Assembly (NCBI GenBank): GCA_902789175.1
Contig: CADANF010000002.1
Span: 62,001-126,000 of the forward strand
Source of the DNA: an uncultured Lachnospiraceae bacterium
GTDB lineage: Bacteria > Bacillota > Clostridia > Lachnospirales > Lachnospiraceae
Direction of reading: 5' to 3'
Length of the DNA: 64,000 nucleotides
Both the position numbers and the translations under genes were made by a program. Under the pieces are notes generated by a model, which worked only from the letters and a program-made list of their open reading frames with translations, did not search any database and was not told the DNA's origin. This document shows, one piece after another, positions 25,579-35,200 of this stretch (positions are counted from its first letter, which is position 1; each line of letters opens with the position of its first letter).

Positions 25579-26280
25579 ATGGAATTAAACAGAGTCTTAC
25601 TTAAACTCAGTGGAGAGGCACTTGCCGGAGAAAAAAAGTCAGGATTTGACGAGGAAACAGTGAAGGCAGTAGCAGCCCAGGTAAAGGAGATTGCTGATAA
25701 GGGTACTGAGATTGGCGTAGTTATCGGTGGTGGCAACTTCTGGAGAGGAAGAACATCAAATGATATGGACAGAATAAAAGCTGATCAGATCGGTATGCTT
25801 GCAACTGTTATGAATTGCATTTATACAGCAGATATATTCAGAATGGCAGGTCTTAAGTGCCATGTCATGACACCATTTAACTGTGGAGATATGACAGAAC
25901 TTTTCAATATTGATAAGGCTGTTGAATACCTTGAGAAGAAAGAGATAGTATTCTTTGCAGGTGGAACAGGTCATCCATATTTCTCAACAGATATGGCTAT
26001 GGTGCTTCGTGCTATTGAGATCAAGGCAGATGTTATACTTTCAGCTAAAGCAATTGATGGAGTATATGACAGCGATCCTAAGACAAATCCAAATGCCAAG
26101 AAGTACGATAAGATGAAGATGGAAGACATCGTAGATCAGAAGCTTGGAGTAATAGACCTTGCATCAGCAGTACTTGCTATGGAAAACCATATGCCTATGA
26201 TGCTTTTCGGACTTAATGAGAAGGATTCAATCATAAACACTGTAACAGGTCATTTCACAGGAACCTTAGTTGAGGCATAA
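25579..26280 (+). CDS. pyrH: UMP kinase
   Basis: Phosphorylates UMP to UDP (amino acid kinase fold, hexameric bacterial type). Motifs include RVLLKLSGEALAG, VIGGGNFWRG, FAGGTGHPYFSTD and the Asp-containing GVYDSDPKTNPNAKKYD. It has 233 residues. Its ATG is 2 nt after the bactofilin stop, with the ribosome site inside that gene's last codons. pyrH-frr-uppS-cdsA-dxr-rseP-ispG-polC is the conserved Firmicute order. Confidence 0.96.
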   Translation: MELNRVLLKLSGEALAGEKKSGFDEETVKAVAAQVKEIADKGTEIGVVIGGGNFWRGRTSNDMDRIKADQIGMLATVMNCIYTADIFRMAGLKCHVMTPFNCGDMTELFNIDKAVEYLEKKEIVFFAGGTGHPYFSTDMAMVLRAIEIKADVILSAKAIDGVYDSDPKTNPNAKKYDKMKMEDIVDQKLGVIDLASAVLAMENHMPMMLFGLNEKDSIINTVTGHFTGTLVEA

Positions 26281-26416
26281 ATAGTCAGTTGTTTCAACCC
26301 CAAAGCTTAATACAATGCGCTATTTTGTATTATTTGCGGGTCAGATTAGCTGAATTAAAATAAAATTTAAACGTGATAAGTAACACGAAAATGAATAAAA
26401 TTTGGAGGACATAAAA

Positions 26417-26962
26417 ATGGCAGCAGAATATGAAGTAAAGATGCAGAAGGCAATTGATAATCTTAAAGAGGATTATGCAACAATCAGAGCAGGACGTGCT
26501 AATCCACATATTCTTGATAAGATCAAGATCAATTACTATGGAACAATGACAGGCCTTCAGGGCGTTGCAAACGTAAATGTTCCAGAAGCAAGAACAATCA
26601 TCATCACACCTTGGGAATCAAGCTTACTTAAGGAAATTGAGAAAGCAATCGTAGTATCAGATCTTGGCGTTACACCAAACAATGATGGTAAGAGCGTTAT
26701 CATTACATTCCCTGAACTTACAGAGGATAGACGTAAGGAACTTGCCAAGGACATCAAGAAGAAGGGTGAAGCTGCAAAGGTTGTAGTCCGTAATGTAAGA
26801 CGTGATGCAAATGATGCTGTAAAGAAGCAGAATAAGGCTGGCGAGCTTTCAGATGATGAGCAGAAGTCAGAAGAGGATAAGATCCAGAAGGCAACTGATA
26901 AGTTCATTGCTGAAATCGATAAGACTATCGACGAGAAGACTAAGGAAATCATGACAGTCTAG
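26417..26962 (+). CDS. frr: Ribosome recycling factor
   Basis: Splits post-termination ribosomes with EF-G. The 181 residues show the three-helix bundle with GRANPHILDKI, the beta domain, and the C-terminal helix DKFIAEIDKTIDEKTKEI. ATG 26417 is preceded by GGAGG (26404-26408) at 8-nt spacing; an upstream in-frame TTG at 26402 overlaps it and is rejected. The last three codons (Met-Thr-Val-stop) form the start of a 35-bp tandem repeat. Confidence 0.96.
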   Translation: MAAEYEVKMQKAIDNLKEDYATIRAGRANPHILDKIKINYYGTMTGLQGVANVNVPEARTIIITPWESSLLKEIEKAIVVSDLGVTPNNDGKSVIITFPELTEDRRKELAKDIKKKGEAAKVVVRNVRRDANDAVKKQNKAGELSDDEQKSEEDKIQKATDKFIAEIDKTIDEKTKEIMTV

Positions 26963-27051
26963 TCGAAATAAATACAAAGAAAGTTGTGACAGCCTGGTCG
27001 TGGTTACGACGGGGAAAAACATGACAGTCTGGTTGTAAATAGGAAATTTAC
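26950..27051 (+). repeat. Tandem repeat, 35-bp period, from the frr 3' end into the frr-uppS spacer
   Basis: Three diverged units start at 26950, 26985 and 27020. Each begins with a version of CATGACAGTCTAGTCG (TGTGACAGCCTGGTCG, CATGACAGTCTGGTTG). The first copy includes the last coding codons and the stop of frr, so the spacer looks like duplicated gene end. Confidence 0.8.
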
Positions 27052-27052
27052 T

Positions 27053-27781
27053 ATGGAAAAAATAATAGACGGTGAAAAGTTAAATGTACCACAGCATGTA
27101 GCTATCATTTTAGACGGAAATGGCAGATGGGCGAAGAAACGTTTTATGCCAAGAAACTTCGGACATAAGGCCGGAGCAAAGAACGTAGAAAAGATATGCG
27201 AAGATGCATGGAATATGGGAATCAAATATCTGACTGTTTATGTATTCTCAACAGAGAACTGGAAGAGATCAGTAGAGGAAGTTACAGGGATCATGAATCT
27301 CCTTCGTAACTACCTTGAGACTTCTATCGAGAGATCTAATAAAGAGAATATGAGAGTCCGTATCATTGGCGACAGATCAAAACTTGCAGATGATATTAAT
27401 CAGGCGATTGATAAACTTGAAGAAGCAACTGCCGGTAATACAGGCCTTAATTTCACTATGGCTCTTAACTATGGTGGAAGAGATGAGATAGTCAGAGCAG
27501 CAAAACAGCTTGCTTGGGATGTAAAAACAGGGAAACTGGCTGTTGAAGATATAAATGAAGATGTATTTAATTCTAAATTAGATACAGCAGATCTTCCTTA
27601 TCCGGATCTTCTTATAAGAACCAGCGGAGAAGTAAGAACATCCAATTATCTTCCATGGCAGATAGCTTATTCTGAATTCTATTTTACAGATGTATTATGG
27701 CCTGATTTTGACAGAGAATGCCTTTTAGATGCTGTGAGACATTTTACAAATAGAGACAGAAGGTTTGGTGGAGTAAAATAA
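27053..27781 (+). CDS. uppS: Undecaprenyl diphosphate synthase (isoprenyl transferase)
   Basis: Cis-prenyltransferase that makes the C55 lipid carrier for wall and glycan synthesis. Motifs HVAIILDGNGRWAKKR (catalytic Asp), GHKAGAKNVE, VFSTENW and ending RTSGEVRTSNYLPWQ are in place. It has 242 residues. The ribosome site is weak (AGGAAA). The stop overlaps the cdsA ATG by one base. The product is the carrier likely used by the glycan cluster at 39-51 kb. Confidence 0.95.
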   Translation: MEKIIDGEKLNVPQHVAIILDGNGRWAKKRFMPRNFGHKAGAKNVEKICEDAWNMGIKYLTVYVFSTENWKRSVEEVTGIMNLLRNYLETSIERSNKENMRVRIIGDRSKLADDINQAIDKLEEATAGNTGLNFTMALNYGGRDEIVRAAKQLAWDVKTGKLAVEDINEDVFNSKLDTADLPYPDLLIRTSGEVRTSNYLPWQIAYSEFYFTDVLWPDFDRECLLDAVRHFTNRDRRFGGVK

Positions 27782-28596
27782 TGTTTGTAACAAGACTTAT
27801 AAGCGGTATAGTACTGGTTATCTTATCAACAATTGTGCTTTATTTTGGCGGCGCAGTTACACTTATAGCAACAACATTGTTATCTTTTGTTGGTATCTAT
27901 GAACTCCTTAGAGTTTATAAGCTAGAAGAAAAAGTACTTGCCTATGTTGCGTATGCGGCAACATTTGCATATTATTTAATCCTTTATCTTGCGAAGGCAG
28001 AATTTATACTTCCATTGTTTATAGTATATCTTCTGGCAGTGCTTAGCATTTATGTTATAGCATTTCCTAAGTATCACGATAAAGAGATAATGGGCGCATT
28101 TTTCGCATTTTTCTATGTGAGCGTGTGTCTGTCTTATGTATATCAGTTAAGAGCACTTAAATCCGGCGGATTGCTTATAATCCTTGTATTTATCTGCTCA
28201 TGGGGAAATGATACCCTGGCTTACTGCACAGGTCGTCTTTTTGGAAAACACAAGATGTCACCAGTGCTTAGTCCAAAGAAGAGCGTGGAAGGTCTTATCG
28301 GTGGTATCCTTGGAGCTGGAATCCTTGGAATGATATTTGGTCTTTGCTATAACCATTTCGCGACACCAATAAGTAATGCACCACTTTGGTTTGCTCTTGT
28401 GGGAGCAATCGGCGCAATCCCAGCGGTTATCGGGGATCTTGCTGCATCAGCAATTAAGAGAAATAACGAAGTTAAGGACTATGGTAAGCTGATACCAGGC
28501 CATGGCGGCGTCCTTGACAGATTTGACAGTATGATATTTACAGCACCTATAATTTATTATTGCGTGCTTTTCATTCTTCACAACATAGCAAAATAA
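27781..28596 (+). CDS. cdsA: Phosphatidate cytidylyltransferase
   Basis: Makes CDP-diacylglycerol from phosphatidic acid and CTP, the branch point of phospholipid synthesis. It has 271 residues with about eight membrane segments. The C-terminal signature is seen around residues 155-250: SPKKSVEGLIGG, GDLAASAIKRNNEVKDYGK and PGHGGVLDRFDS. It overlaps uppS by one base. The downstream spacer carries a 37-bp tandem repeat. Confidence 0.95.
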   Translation: MFVTRLISGIVLVILSTIVLYFGGAVTLIATTLLSFVGIYELLRVYKLEEKVLAYVAYAATFAYYLILYLAKAEFILPLFIVYLLAVLSIYVIAFPKYHDKEIMGAFFAFFYVSVCLSYVYQLRALKSGGLLIILVFICSWGNDTLAYCTGRLFGKHKMSPVLSPKKSVEGLIGGILGAGILGMIFGLCYNHFATPISNAPLWFALVGAIGAIPAVIGDLAASAIKRNNEVKDYGKLIPGHGGVLDRFDSMIFTAPIIYYCVLFILHNIAK

Positions 28597-28605
28597 TTTG
28601 AAGCG

Positions 28606-28631
28606 CTGGCTGGTCCCATAAGGCCAGCCAG
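28606..28631 (+). other. Hairpin after cdsA
   Basis: CTGGCTGG (28606-28613) pairs with CCAGCCAG (28624-28631). It lacks a T tract; the right arm lies in the first unit of the tandem repeat. Confidence 0.5.
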
Positions 28632-28714
28632 TATTTATCTGGCATAGGTTGAATATAAGGCCAGCCAGTATTTATCTGGCGTAGGTTGAATATAAGGCCA
28701 GCCGGTATTTATCT
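28618..28714 (+). repeat. Tandem repeat, 37-bp period, in the cdsA-dxr spacer
   Basis: Units at 28618-28654 and 28655-28691 differ by one base; a partial third copy is at 28692-28714. Each unit starts ATAAGGCCAGCC and contains GCCAG..CTGGC arms able to fold. Confidence 0.92.
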
Positions 28715-28732
28715 ATAAGAGGATGATTCGAT

Positions 28733-29896
28733 ATGATAGAAGATAAGATCAAGAATATATCTATAATAGGTTCAACAGGTTCTATCGGAACCCAGACCCT
28801 TGAAGTAGTTGATAATAATATGGACATGAGAGTCGTAGCGCTTTCATGTGGAAGCAATATAAAGTTATTAGAACAGCAGACAAGAAAATATAAGCCTGAG
28901 CTTATAGCAGTTCATAGTGAAGAAGATGCTAAGGCTTTAAGAATATCTCTTGCTGATATGAATGTTAAAGTAGAGTCAGGAATGCAGGGACTTATAGATG
29001 TGGCTTCTTATGAAAAGGCTGATATAACAGTAACTGCTATCGTAGGAATGATTGGCATTGAGCCGACCCTTGCTGCCATTAAAGCAGGTAAAGACATAGC
29101 TCTTGCCAATAAAGAAACCCTTGTTACTGCAGGACATCTTGTAATAGATGCAGCAGAAGAAAGAGGAGTAAGCATACTTCCTGTTGATAGTGAGCATTCA
29201 GCCATTTTCCAGTGCCTTCAGGGCAACAGAGGCAACAGAGTATCACGAATACTCCTTACAGCCTCAGGTGGACCATTCCGCGGCAGGAAAAAAGCAGAAT
29301 TAGAAAATGTTACAGTAGAACAGGCTCTTAATCATCCTAACTGGTCAATGGGAGCTAAGATCACAATAGACAGCGCTACGATGGTAAATAAAGGACTGGA
29401 AGTTATCGAAGCTAAATGGCTCTTCAATGTTAAACCTGAGGAGATTGAAGTCCTTATCCAGCCACAGAGTATAATCCATTCAGCGGTTGAATATCAGGAT
29501 GGAGCAGTTATAGCTCAGATGGGTACTCCTGACATGAAACTTCCAATCCAGTATGCTCTTTGCTATCCATATAGAAGAGCACTTCCTGGAGACAGACTTG
29601 ATTTTTCAAAGATAAGCGAGATAAAGATTGAGAAACCTGACAGAGATACATTTAAGGGGCTTGACTTTGCCTATAGCGCTATTAAGACAGGTGGTTCAAT
29701 GCCAACAGTTCTCAATGCCGCAAATGAATATGCAGTAGCTAAATTCCTTAAGGGTGATATCAGATTCCTGGAAATCTATGACATGATAGAATATGCTATG
29801 GTGCGTCACGAGCTTATCAAACATCCAGAACTTGAAGATATTTTAGAAACTCAGAAATGGACAGAAGAAATCCTTAAGACAAAGTGGAACCAGTAG
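28733..29896 (+). CDS. dxr: 1-deoxy-D-xylulose 5-phosphate reductoisomerase
   Basis: Second step of the non-mevalonate isoprenoid pathway, giving MEP with NADPH. The NADPH loop IIGSTGSIGTQTLEVV is near the N-terminus. The metal and substrate motifs include LPVDSEHSAIFQCL, LTASGGPFRG and NHPNWSMGAKITIDSATMVN, in part. It has 387 residues. AGAGG lies upstream of the ATG. ispG follows two genes later. Confidence 0.96.
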   Translation: MIEDKIKNISIIGSTGSIGTQTLEVVDNNMDMRVVALSCGSNIKLLEQQTRKYKPELIAVHSEEDAKALRISLADMNVKVESGMQGLIDVASYEKADITVTAIVGMIGIEPTLAAIKAGKDIALANKETLVTAGHLVIDAAEERGVSILPVDSEHSAIFQCLQGNRGNRVSRILLTASGGPFRGRKKAELENVTVEQALNHPNWSMGAKITIDSATMVNKGLEVIEAKWLFNVKPEEIEVLIQPQSIIHSAVEYQDGAVIAQMGTPDMKLPIQYALCYPYRRALPGDRLDFSKISEIKIEKPDRDTFKGLDFAYSAIKTGGSMPTVLNAANEYAVAKFLKGDIRFLEIYDMIEYAMVRHELIKHPELEDILETQKWTEEILKTKWNQ

Positions 29897-29951
29897 GCTT
29901 TTCGGACGTTATACCAGTACTTGAAATAATAGAAGTGGATAGACATAAGTT

Positions 29952-30986
29952 ATGAAGATCGTATATTTTGTTTTAATGTTCGGTATCATTGTATTCGTAC
30001 ATGAGTTTGGACATTTTATATTTGCAAAACTAAATAAGGTAAAGGTAAATGAATTTTCCATCGGTATGGGACCTGCTATTGCAAAATGGGGCAAAGGAGA
30101 GACCGCATACTTTATCAGACTTCTTCCAATAGGTGGTTACTGCCTTATGGAAGGTCAGGCGGAGGATTCTAACGATAAGAATTCATTTAATAATAAGACG
30201 GTATTACAGAGACTTTCAGTACTTCTTGCAGGACCATTTTTTAATTTTGTGCTGGCGTTCTTACTTTCCATTATAATCTGCCATTACTGTGTCCTTGATC
30301 CGGCATCATTTTCTATGGTACAGCCTGGAAGTGCTGCTGACGAAGCAGGCCTTCAGGCGGGAGACACTATAATCAGTCTTAATGGAGAAAGAATCTATAA
30401 TTTCCGTGAGATCCAGCTATTTAGGATGGTAAATGATCCAACAAAACCGATAGATATCGTCTATGAAAGAGACGGAAAGAGGTATAATACAACTCTTACC
30501 ATGAAACCGGATGAAAACGGTGCTTATTATTTCGGCGTTCTTAGTGAGCAAAGGCTTTCTTCAAGTTTCGTAGAGGAACTTCGCTATTCATTTTATGAAG
30601 TAAGATTTAATATAAAGACTACCATTTATTCAGTTAAAATGCTTTTCTCAGGCGGCGCATCAATAGATGATCTGTCCGGACCTGTAGGTATAGGTCAGAT
30701 GATGGGAAATGTGGTGGATGAAGCCCAGAAGCGCGGCGGCTTTATAGATGTACTTCTTAATGTTATCAACTTCACAGTGCTTATCTCAGCAAATCTTGGA
30801 GTTATGAATCTGCTTCCTATTCCGGCAGTTGACGGAGGAAGGATCCTCTTTTGTGCGATAGAAGGAATATCCGGAAGAAAGATTCCAAAAAATAAAGAAA
30901 ACATCGTTAATTTTATCGGATTTATACTCCTGATGCTGCTGACCATAGTGGTATTCTTTAATGATATAAGTAAACTCTTCCGGTAG
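29952..30986 (+). CDS. rseP: Site-2 intramembrane metalloprotease RseP/RasP
   Basis: Cuts membrane-spanning anti-sigma factors and signal-peptide remnants. The zinc motif HEFGH is in the first membrane segment (about residues 18-22); a PDZ domain follows (about 118-190), and the third zinc ligand is in PIPAVDGGRI near the C-terminus. It has 344 residues and about four membrane helices. The stop TAG merges into the 22-bp tandem repeat that fills the spacer to ispG. Confidence 0.95.
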   Translation: MKIVYFVLMFGIIVFVHEFGHFIFAKLNKVKVNEFSIGMGPAIAKWGKGETAYFIRLLPIGGYCLMEGQAEDSNDKNSFNNKTVLQRLSVLLAGPFFNFVLAFLLSIIICHYCVLDPASFSMVQPGSAADEAGLQAGDTIISLNGERIYNFREIQLFRMVNDPTKPIDIVYERDGKRYNTTLTMKPDENGAYYFGVLSEQRLSSSFVEELRYSFYEVRFNIKTTIYSVKMLFSGGASIDDLSGPVGIGQMMGNVVDEAQKRGGFIDVLLNVINFTVLISANLGVMNLLPIPAVDGGRILFCAIEGISGRKIPKNKENIVNFIGFILLMLLTIVVFFNDISKLFR

Positions 30987-31092
30987 GTAGCGAAGTGTTA
31001 ACTACAAGGTAGCGAAGCGTTAACTACAAAGGTAGCGAAGCGTCAACTGCTCCAGTAGGTAGCGAAGTGTTAACTACAAGGTATCGAAGTTC
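30986..31092 (+). repeat. Tandem repeat, 22-bp period, in the rseP-ispG spacer
   Basis: About 4.5 units begin at 30986, 31008, 31031, 31058 and 31080 (the second and third units are longer). Each starts GGTAGCGAAG or GGTATCGAAG; most contain GTTAACTACAA. A larger 72-bp duplication includes sequence like the rseP end (TCCGGTAGGTAGCGAAG versus TCCAGTAGGTAGCGAAG). Confidence 0.9.
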
Positions 31093-31117
31093 GAGTTTGT
31101 TTTTAATTGGAGGAAAT

Positions 31118-32176
31118 ATGTTTAGAGATAATACAAAAAAGATTAACATCGGAAAAGTTACTATAGGCGGCGGAAGTCCTATAGCTATACAGTCCATGAC
31201 TAATACACCAACTGATGATATTGCAGCAACTGTTGCTCAGATCCTTGAATTAGAAAAGGCAGGATGTGACATTGTAAGATGCACAGCTAATACTCCTGAA
31301 GCAGCGGCAGCCTTTGATAAGATAAAGGAGCAAATCCATATACCAGTTGTTGCAGATATACATTTTGATCATAAGTTAGCCATCAGTGCTATAGAGCACG
31401 GGGCTGATAAGATCCGTATCAATCCGGGAAATATCGGCGGAAAGGAAAAACTGCAGGAAGTAGTAAAGGCTGCTAAAGTTAAGAACATTCCAATCCGTGT
31501 AGGTGTTAATTCCGGCTCTCTTGAGAGAGAGATTGTTGATAAGTATCACGGAGTTACTGCAGAAGGAATAGTAGAAAGTGCACTTGACAAAGTAAGGATG
31601 ATAGAAGAATGTGATTATGATAATATAGTAATTTCAATCAAGTCATCTGATGTGCTTATGTCTATTAAGACTCATGAATTAGTAGCAGAGCGTACTAAGT
31701 ATCCACTTCATGTAGGAATCACAGAGTCAGGGACTATCTGGAGCGGAAATATCAAGTCATCTGTTGGACTCGGAGTTATCCTTCATGAAGGAATAGGAGA
31801 TACTATCCGTGTGTCTCTTACAGATGATCCTGTAGAAGAAATAAGAACAGCAAAACTTATCCTTAAGTCACTTGGACTTAAAAGCGGCGGCATCGAGCTT
31901 GTATCATGCCCGACCTGTGGAAGAACAAAGATTGATATCATAGGTCTTGCTGAAAAGATAGAGAAATTAACTTCAAACTATAAGGACCTTAACCTTAAGG
32001 TTGCTGTTATGGGATGTGCCGTAAATGGTCCTGGGGAAGCTAGAGAAGCAGATCTTGGAGTTGCAGGTGGAATTGGTGAAGGACTTATCTTTAAAAAAGG
32101 TGAGATCTTTAAGAAAGTACCTGAAGAAGAGATAATACCAGCTCTTAAATATGAACTGGATAACTGGGAAAAGTAA
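31118..32176 (+). CDS. ispG: 4-hydroxy-3-methylbut-2-enyl diphosphate synthase (flavodoxin/ferredoxin)
   Basis: Iron-sulfur enzyme of the non-mevalonate pathway (GcpE). The N-terminal TIM barrel has IAIQSMTNTPTDD and RINPGNIGG; the [4Fe-4S] cysteines are in SCPTCGRT and GCAVNGPGEA. From ATG 31118 it has 352 residues. GGAGG at 31109-31113 supports this start; an upstream in-frame start at 31067 lies in the repeat region and adds a non-conserved extension. Confidence 0.96.
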   Translation: MFRDNTKKINIGKVTIGGGSPIAIQSMTNTPTDDIAATVAQILELEKAGCDIVRCTANTPEAAAAFDKIKEQIHIPVVADIHFDHKLAISAIEHGADKIRINPGNIGGKEKLQEVVKAAKVKNIPIRVGVNSGSLEREIVDKYHGVTAEGIVESALDKVRMIEECDYDNIVISIKSSDVLMSIKTHELVAERTKYPLHVGITESGTIWSGNIKSSVGLGVILHEGIGDTIRVSLTDDPVEEIRTAKLILKSLGLKSGGIELVSCPTCGRTKIDIIGLAEKIEKLTSNYKDLNLKVAVMGCAVNGPGEAREADLGVAGGIGEGLIFKKGEIFKKVPEEEIIPALKYELDNWEK

Positions 32177-32260
32177 CAAGATAATAACAGGCAGATTAGT
32201 ACGGCTTAGAAAAAAAGGCTGATCAATAAGGCCTGAATAATAAAAAGAGAGAATATTAAG

Positions 32261-35200
32261 TTGGAAGCTAGAAAATTCCTTGATGTTTTTACAGACATAG
32301 AAATTCATAATAAAATAAGGGACTATTTTCTTGATGTAGATGTAACCCGTGTCCTTATGAGAAATAAGGATATGACTTGTCTTATATATATAGAATCAAA
32401 ACATTTGATACCAAAAGAGATGATTTTTAGCATGGAAGAGGCTGTAAGATTGTCTCTTTTTGGTATGAATGAAAGAGTACATGTAACAATCATGGAAAGA
32501 TATATCCTGTCGGATCTTTATAATTTAGAGACTCTCACTGAAAGCTATTTTCCAAGCTTTTTAGAAGAATTATCCCATTACAACCATACCCTCTATCGAA
32601 TGATAAAAAGAGGAAGCTATAGTATATCAGAGGGGATACTAACTCTTTCCCTGGAAGACTCTTTGCTGGCTCATGACAGAGAAGGAGAGATAGTAAAATA
32701 CTTTGCTACGATTTATGCTGAAAGATTTGGCATGAATGTAGGTATTGCTATTAAATATATAGAGAAAAAGACAGTTAAAAGAGTAGATCCAGAAGAAGAA
32801 ATGCTCCGCCGTGCCTATAGTTATGATGATGTGGTTTCATATAACGATGGAGATGATTATTCAATAGAAGAGCATGACGATGCAGATAGTGACGCTTTAT
32901 CAGCCGCAGAATCAGCAGGAGTATCTTTGCCCCCGGCTGATGCATCATCAAAAACAGCTGCATCCAGTACTTCTTCTGCAAAGGCTTCTTCAAGTAATGT
33001 AAAACCAGCTGCAAAAAAGGCCAGTGCAGATGCGTCAAAGAATAAGAAATATTACAACCGTGAACAGAATTGGGGAAATAAGAAGTTTCAAAGAAAACCA
33101 ACCGATGATCCGGACTGTGTATATGGTCATGAAGTTGAAGGAGAATGTGTTCCTATCAATCAGATGGAAGACCATATGGAAGAAATCTGTATTAAGGGAA
33201 AGATCCTTTCTGTTGAAGAAAAACAGTTAAAAAGCGGAAAGTTCATCCTTAGTTATGCAATAACTGACTTTGTTGATTCTATATGCTTTAAAGTCTTTAT
33301 GAAAGACGAAGAAGATAAGAATGCAATGCTTGAAGATGTCCATGTCGGTGGATTTTATAAGATAAAGGGAAATTGCAGTGAGGATGATTTTGCTAAAGAA
33401 CTGACTATTACAAAGATCCGCGGTATAAAGCTAATCCCTGACTTTACCTCATCAAGAAAGGATGAATACCCTGAGAAGAGAGTAGAACTTCATCTTCATA
33501 CAGTATTTTCAGAGTCTGATGCAGTAACAGATATAGCTAAAATGATAAAGAGGGCGAAAGCCTGGGGGCATAAAGCCATAGCAATAACTGATCATGGTGT
33601 TGCACAGGCTTTTCCTGTTGCGAACCACTGTGTAACACCGGATGAGGATTTTAAGATAATATATGGATTAGAGGGCTATTTTGTAGATGATCTAAAGACG
33701 TTAGTATTAGACTCTGATCATCAGAACCTGGATTCTGACTATGTAGTATTTGATATAGAGACAACAGGTATCGGTGCTACAAGATGTAAGATAATAGAGA
33801 TCGGTGCAGTAAGGATAAATAAAGAAGGAGAAGTAACAGGAAGATTCTCTGAATTTATAAATCCTGGGGTTCCTATTCCTTATAAGATCCAGCAGCTTAC
33901 ATCAATAACGGATGAAATGGTTAAAAATGCTCCTCCGGTGGAAGAGATACTTCCTAAATTCTTTGAATTTTCGAAAGATGCCATGCTGGTAGCGCATAAT
34001 GCCAATTTCGATACAGGTTTTATAAAAGAAAATGCTAAGAGATTAGGCCTTAATTATAATTTTACAGCCTTAGATACCATGACTCTTGCCTATATCATGC
34101 TTCCTGAATTAGGAAGATATAATCTGGACAGACTTTGTAAATTCTTCGGAGTTGTAAATGCCCACCATCACAGAGCCTGCGATGATGCTGACGTTACTGC
34201 CAAGATTTTTGTAAAGCTCCTTAAGATGATAAGGGATAAGGGCATAAATACTGTAGATGAATTAAATGATATCGGTAAAGATAATGCGGATGCGATAAAG
34301 AAAGCAAAGACTTATCACGGGATAATCCTTGTTAAAAATGAAGTCGGACGTGTTAACCTTTACCGCCTTATATCAGAGTCGCATATAACCTATTTTAACA
34401 GAAGACCTCGTCTTCCTATGAGTCTTATCAATAAATATAGAGAAGGCCTTATCCTTGGATCTGCCTGCTCCTCAGGAGAACTCTATAATTCCATTCTTGA
34501 AGGAGCATCAGATGAAGAAATTACAAGAATAGTTAACTACTTTGATTATCTAGAGGTTCAGCCTCTTGGAAATGATCAGTATTTAATAGATGATGAAAGA
34601 CAGGACTATGTCAATTCAAAAGAAGATCTTATAGAGATAAATAAGCGGATCATAAGATTAGGTAAAGAATTTAATAAGCTTGTAGTAGCTACCGGTGATG
34701 TTCATTTCCTTGATCCGGAAGATGCTATTTACAGGTCTATAATCTTAGAAGGAAGCCGTGATAAGGGACCAAAAAAAGATAAAGAAGAAGTTAAACCAAG
34801 AGAAGGAGTGGTAAATTCCATTGAAGAGGAAATGGAAATCCAGCCTCCGCTTTATCTTCGTACCACAGAGGAGATGTTAAAAGAATTTGATTATCTTGAA
34901 TCTGATCTTGCTAAGGAGATTGTCATCACAAATCCAAATAAGATTGCAGATATGATAGAAAAAATTTCTCCTGTAAGACCGGATAAGTGTCCTCCTGTAA
35001 TTGAAAATTCAGACCAGATCCTTCGTGATATCTGCCATAATAAAGCTCATGAAATTTATGGACCGAATCTTCCGGAAATAGTAGAGAAGCGACTTGAAAA
35101 AGAGCTTAATTCTATCATTTCAAATGGATATTCCGTTATGTATGTTATAGCTCAGAAGCTTGTTTGGAAGTCTGTTGCTGATGGATACTTAGTAGGTAGT

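Noticed and set aside
26309..26331. Hairpin AATACAA/TTGTATT between pyrH and frr
   Set aside because: Weak A-T stem with a 9-nt loop and no T tract; not enough for a terminator.
30986..31092. Repeats before ispG considered as a CRISPR array
   Set aside because: Units are directly tandem with no unique spacers and no cas genes nearby.
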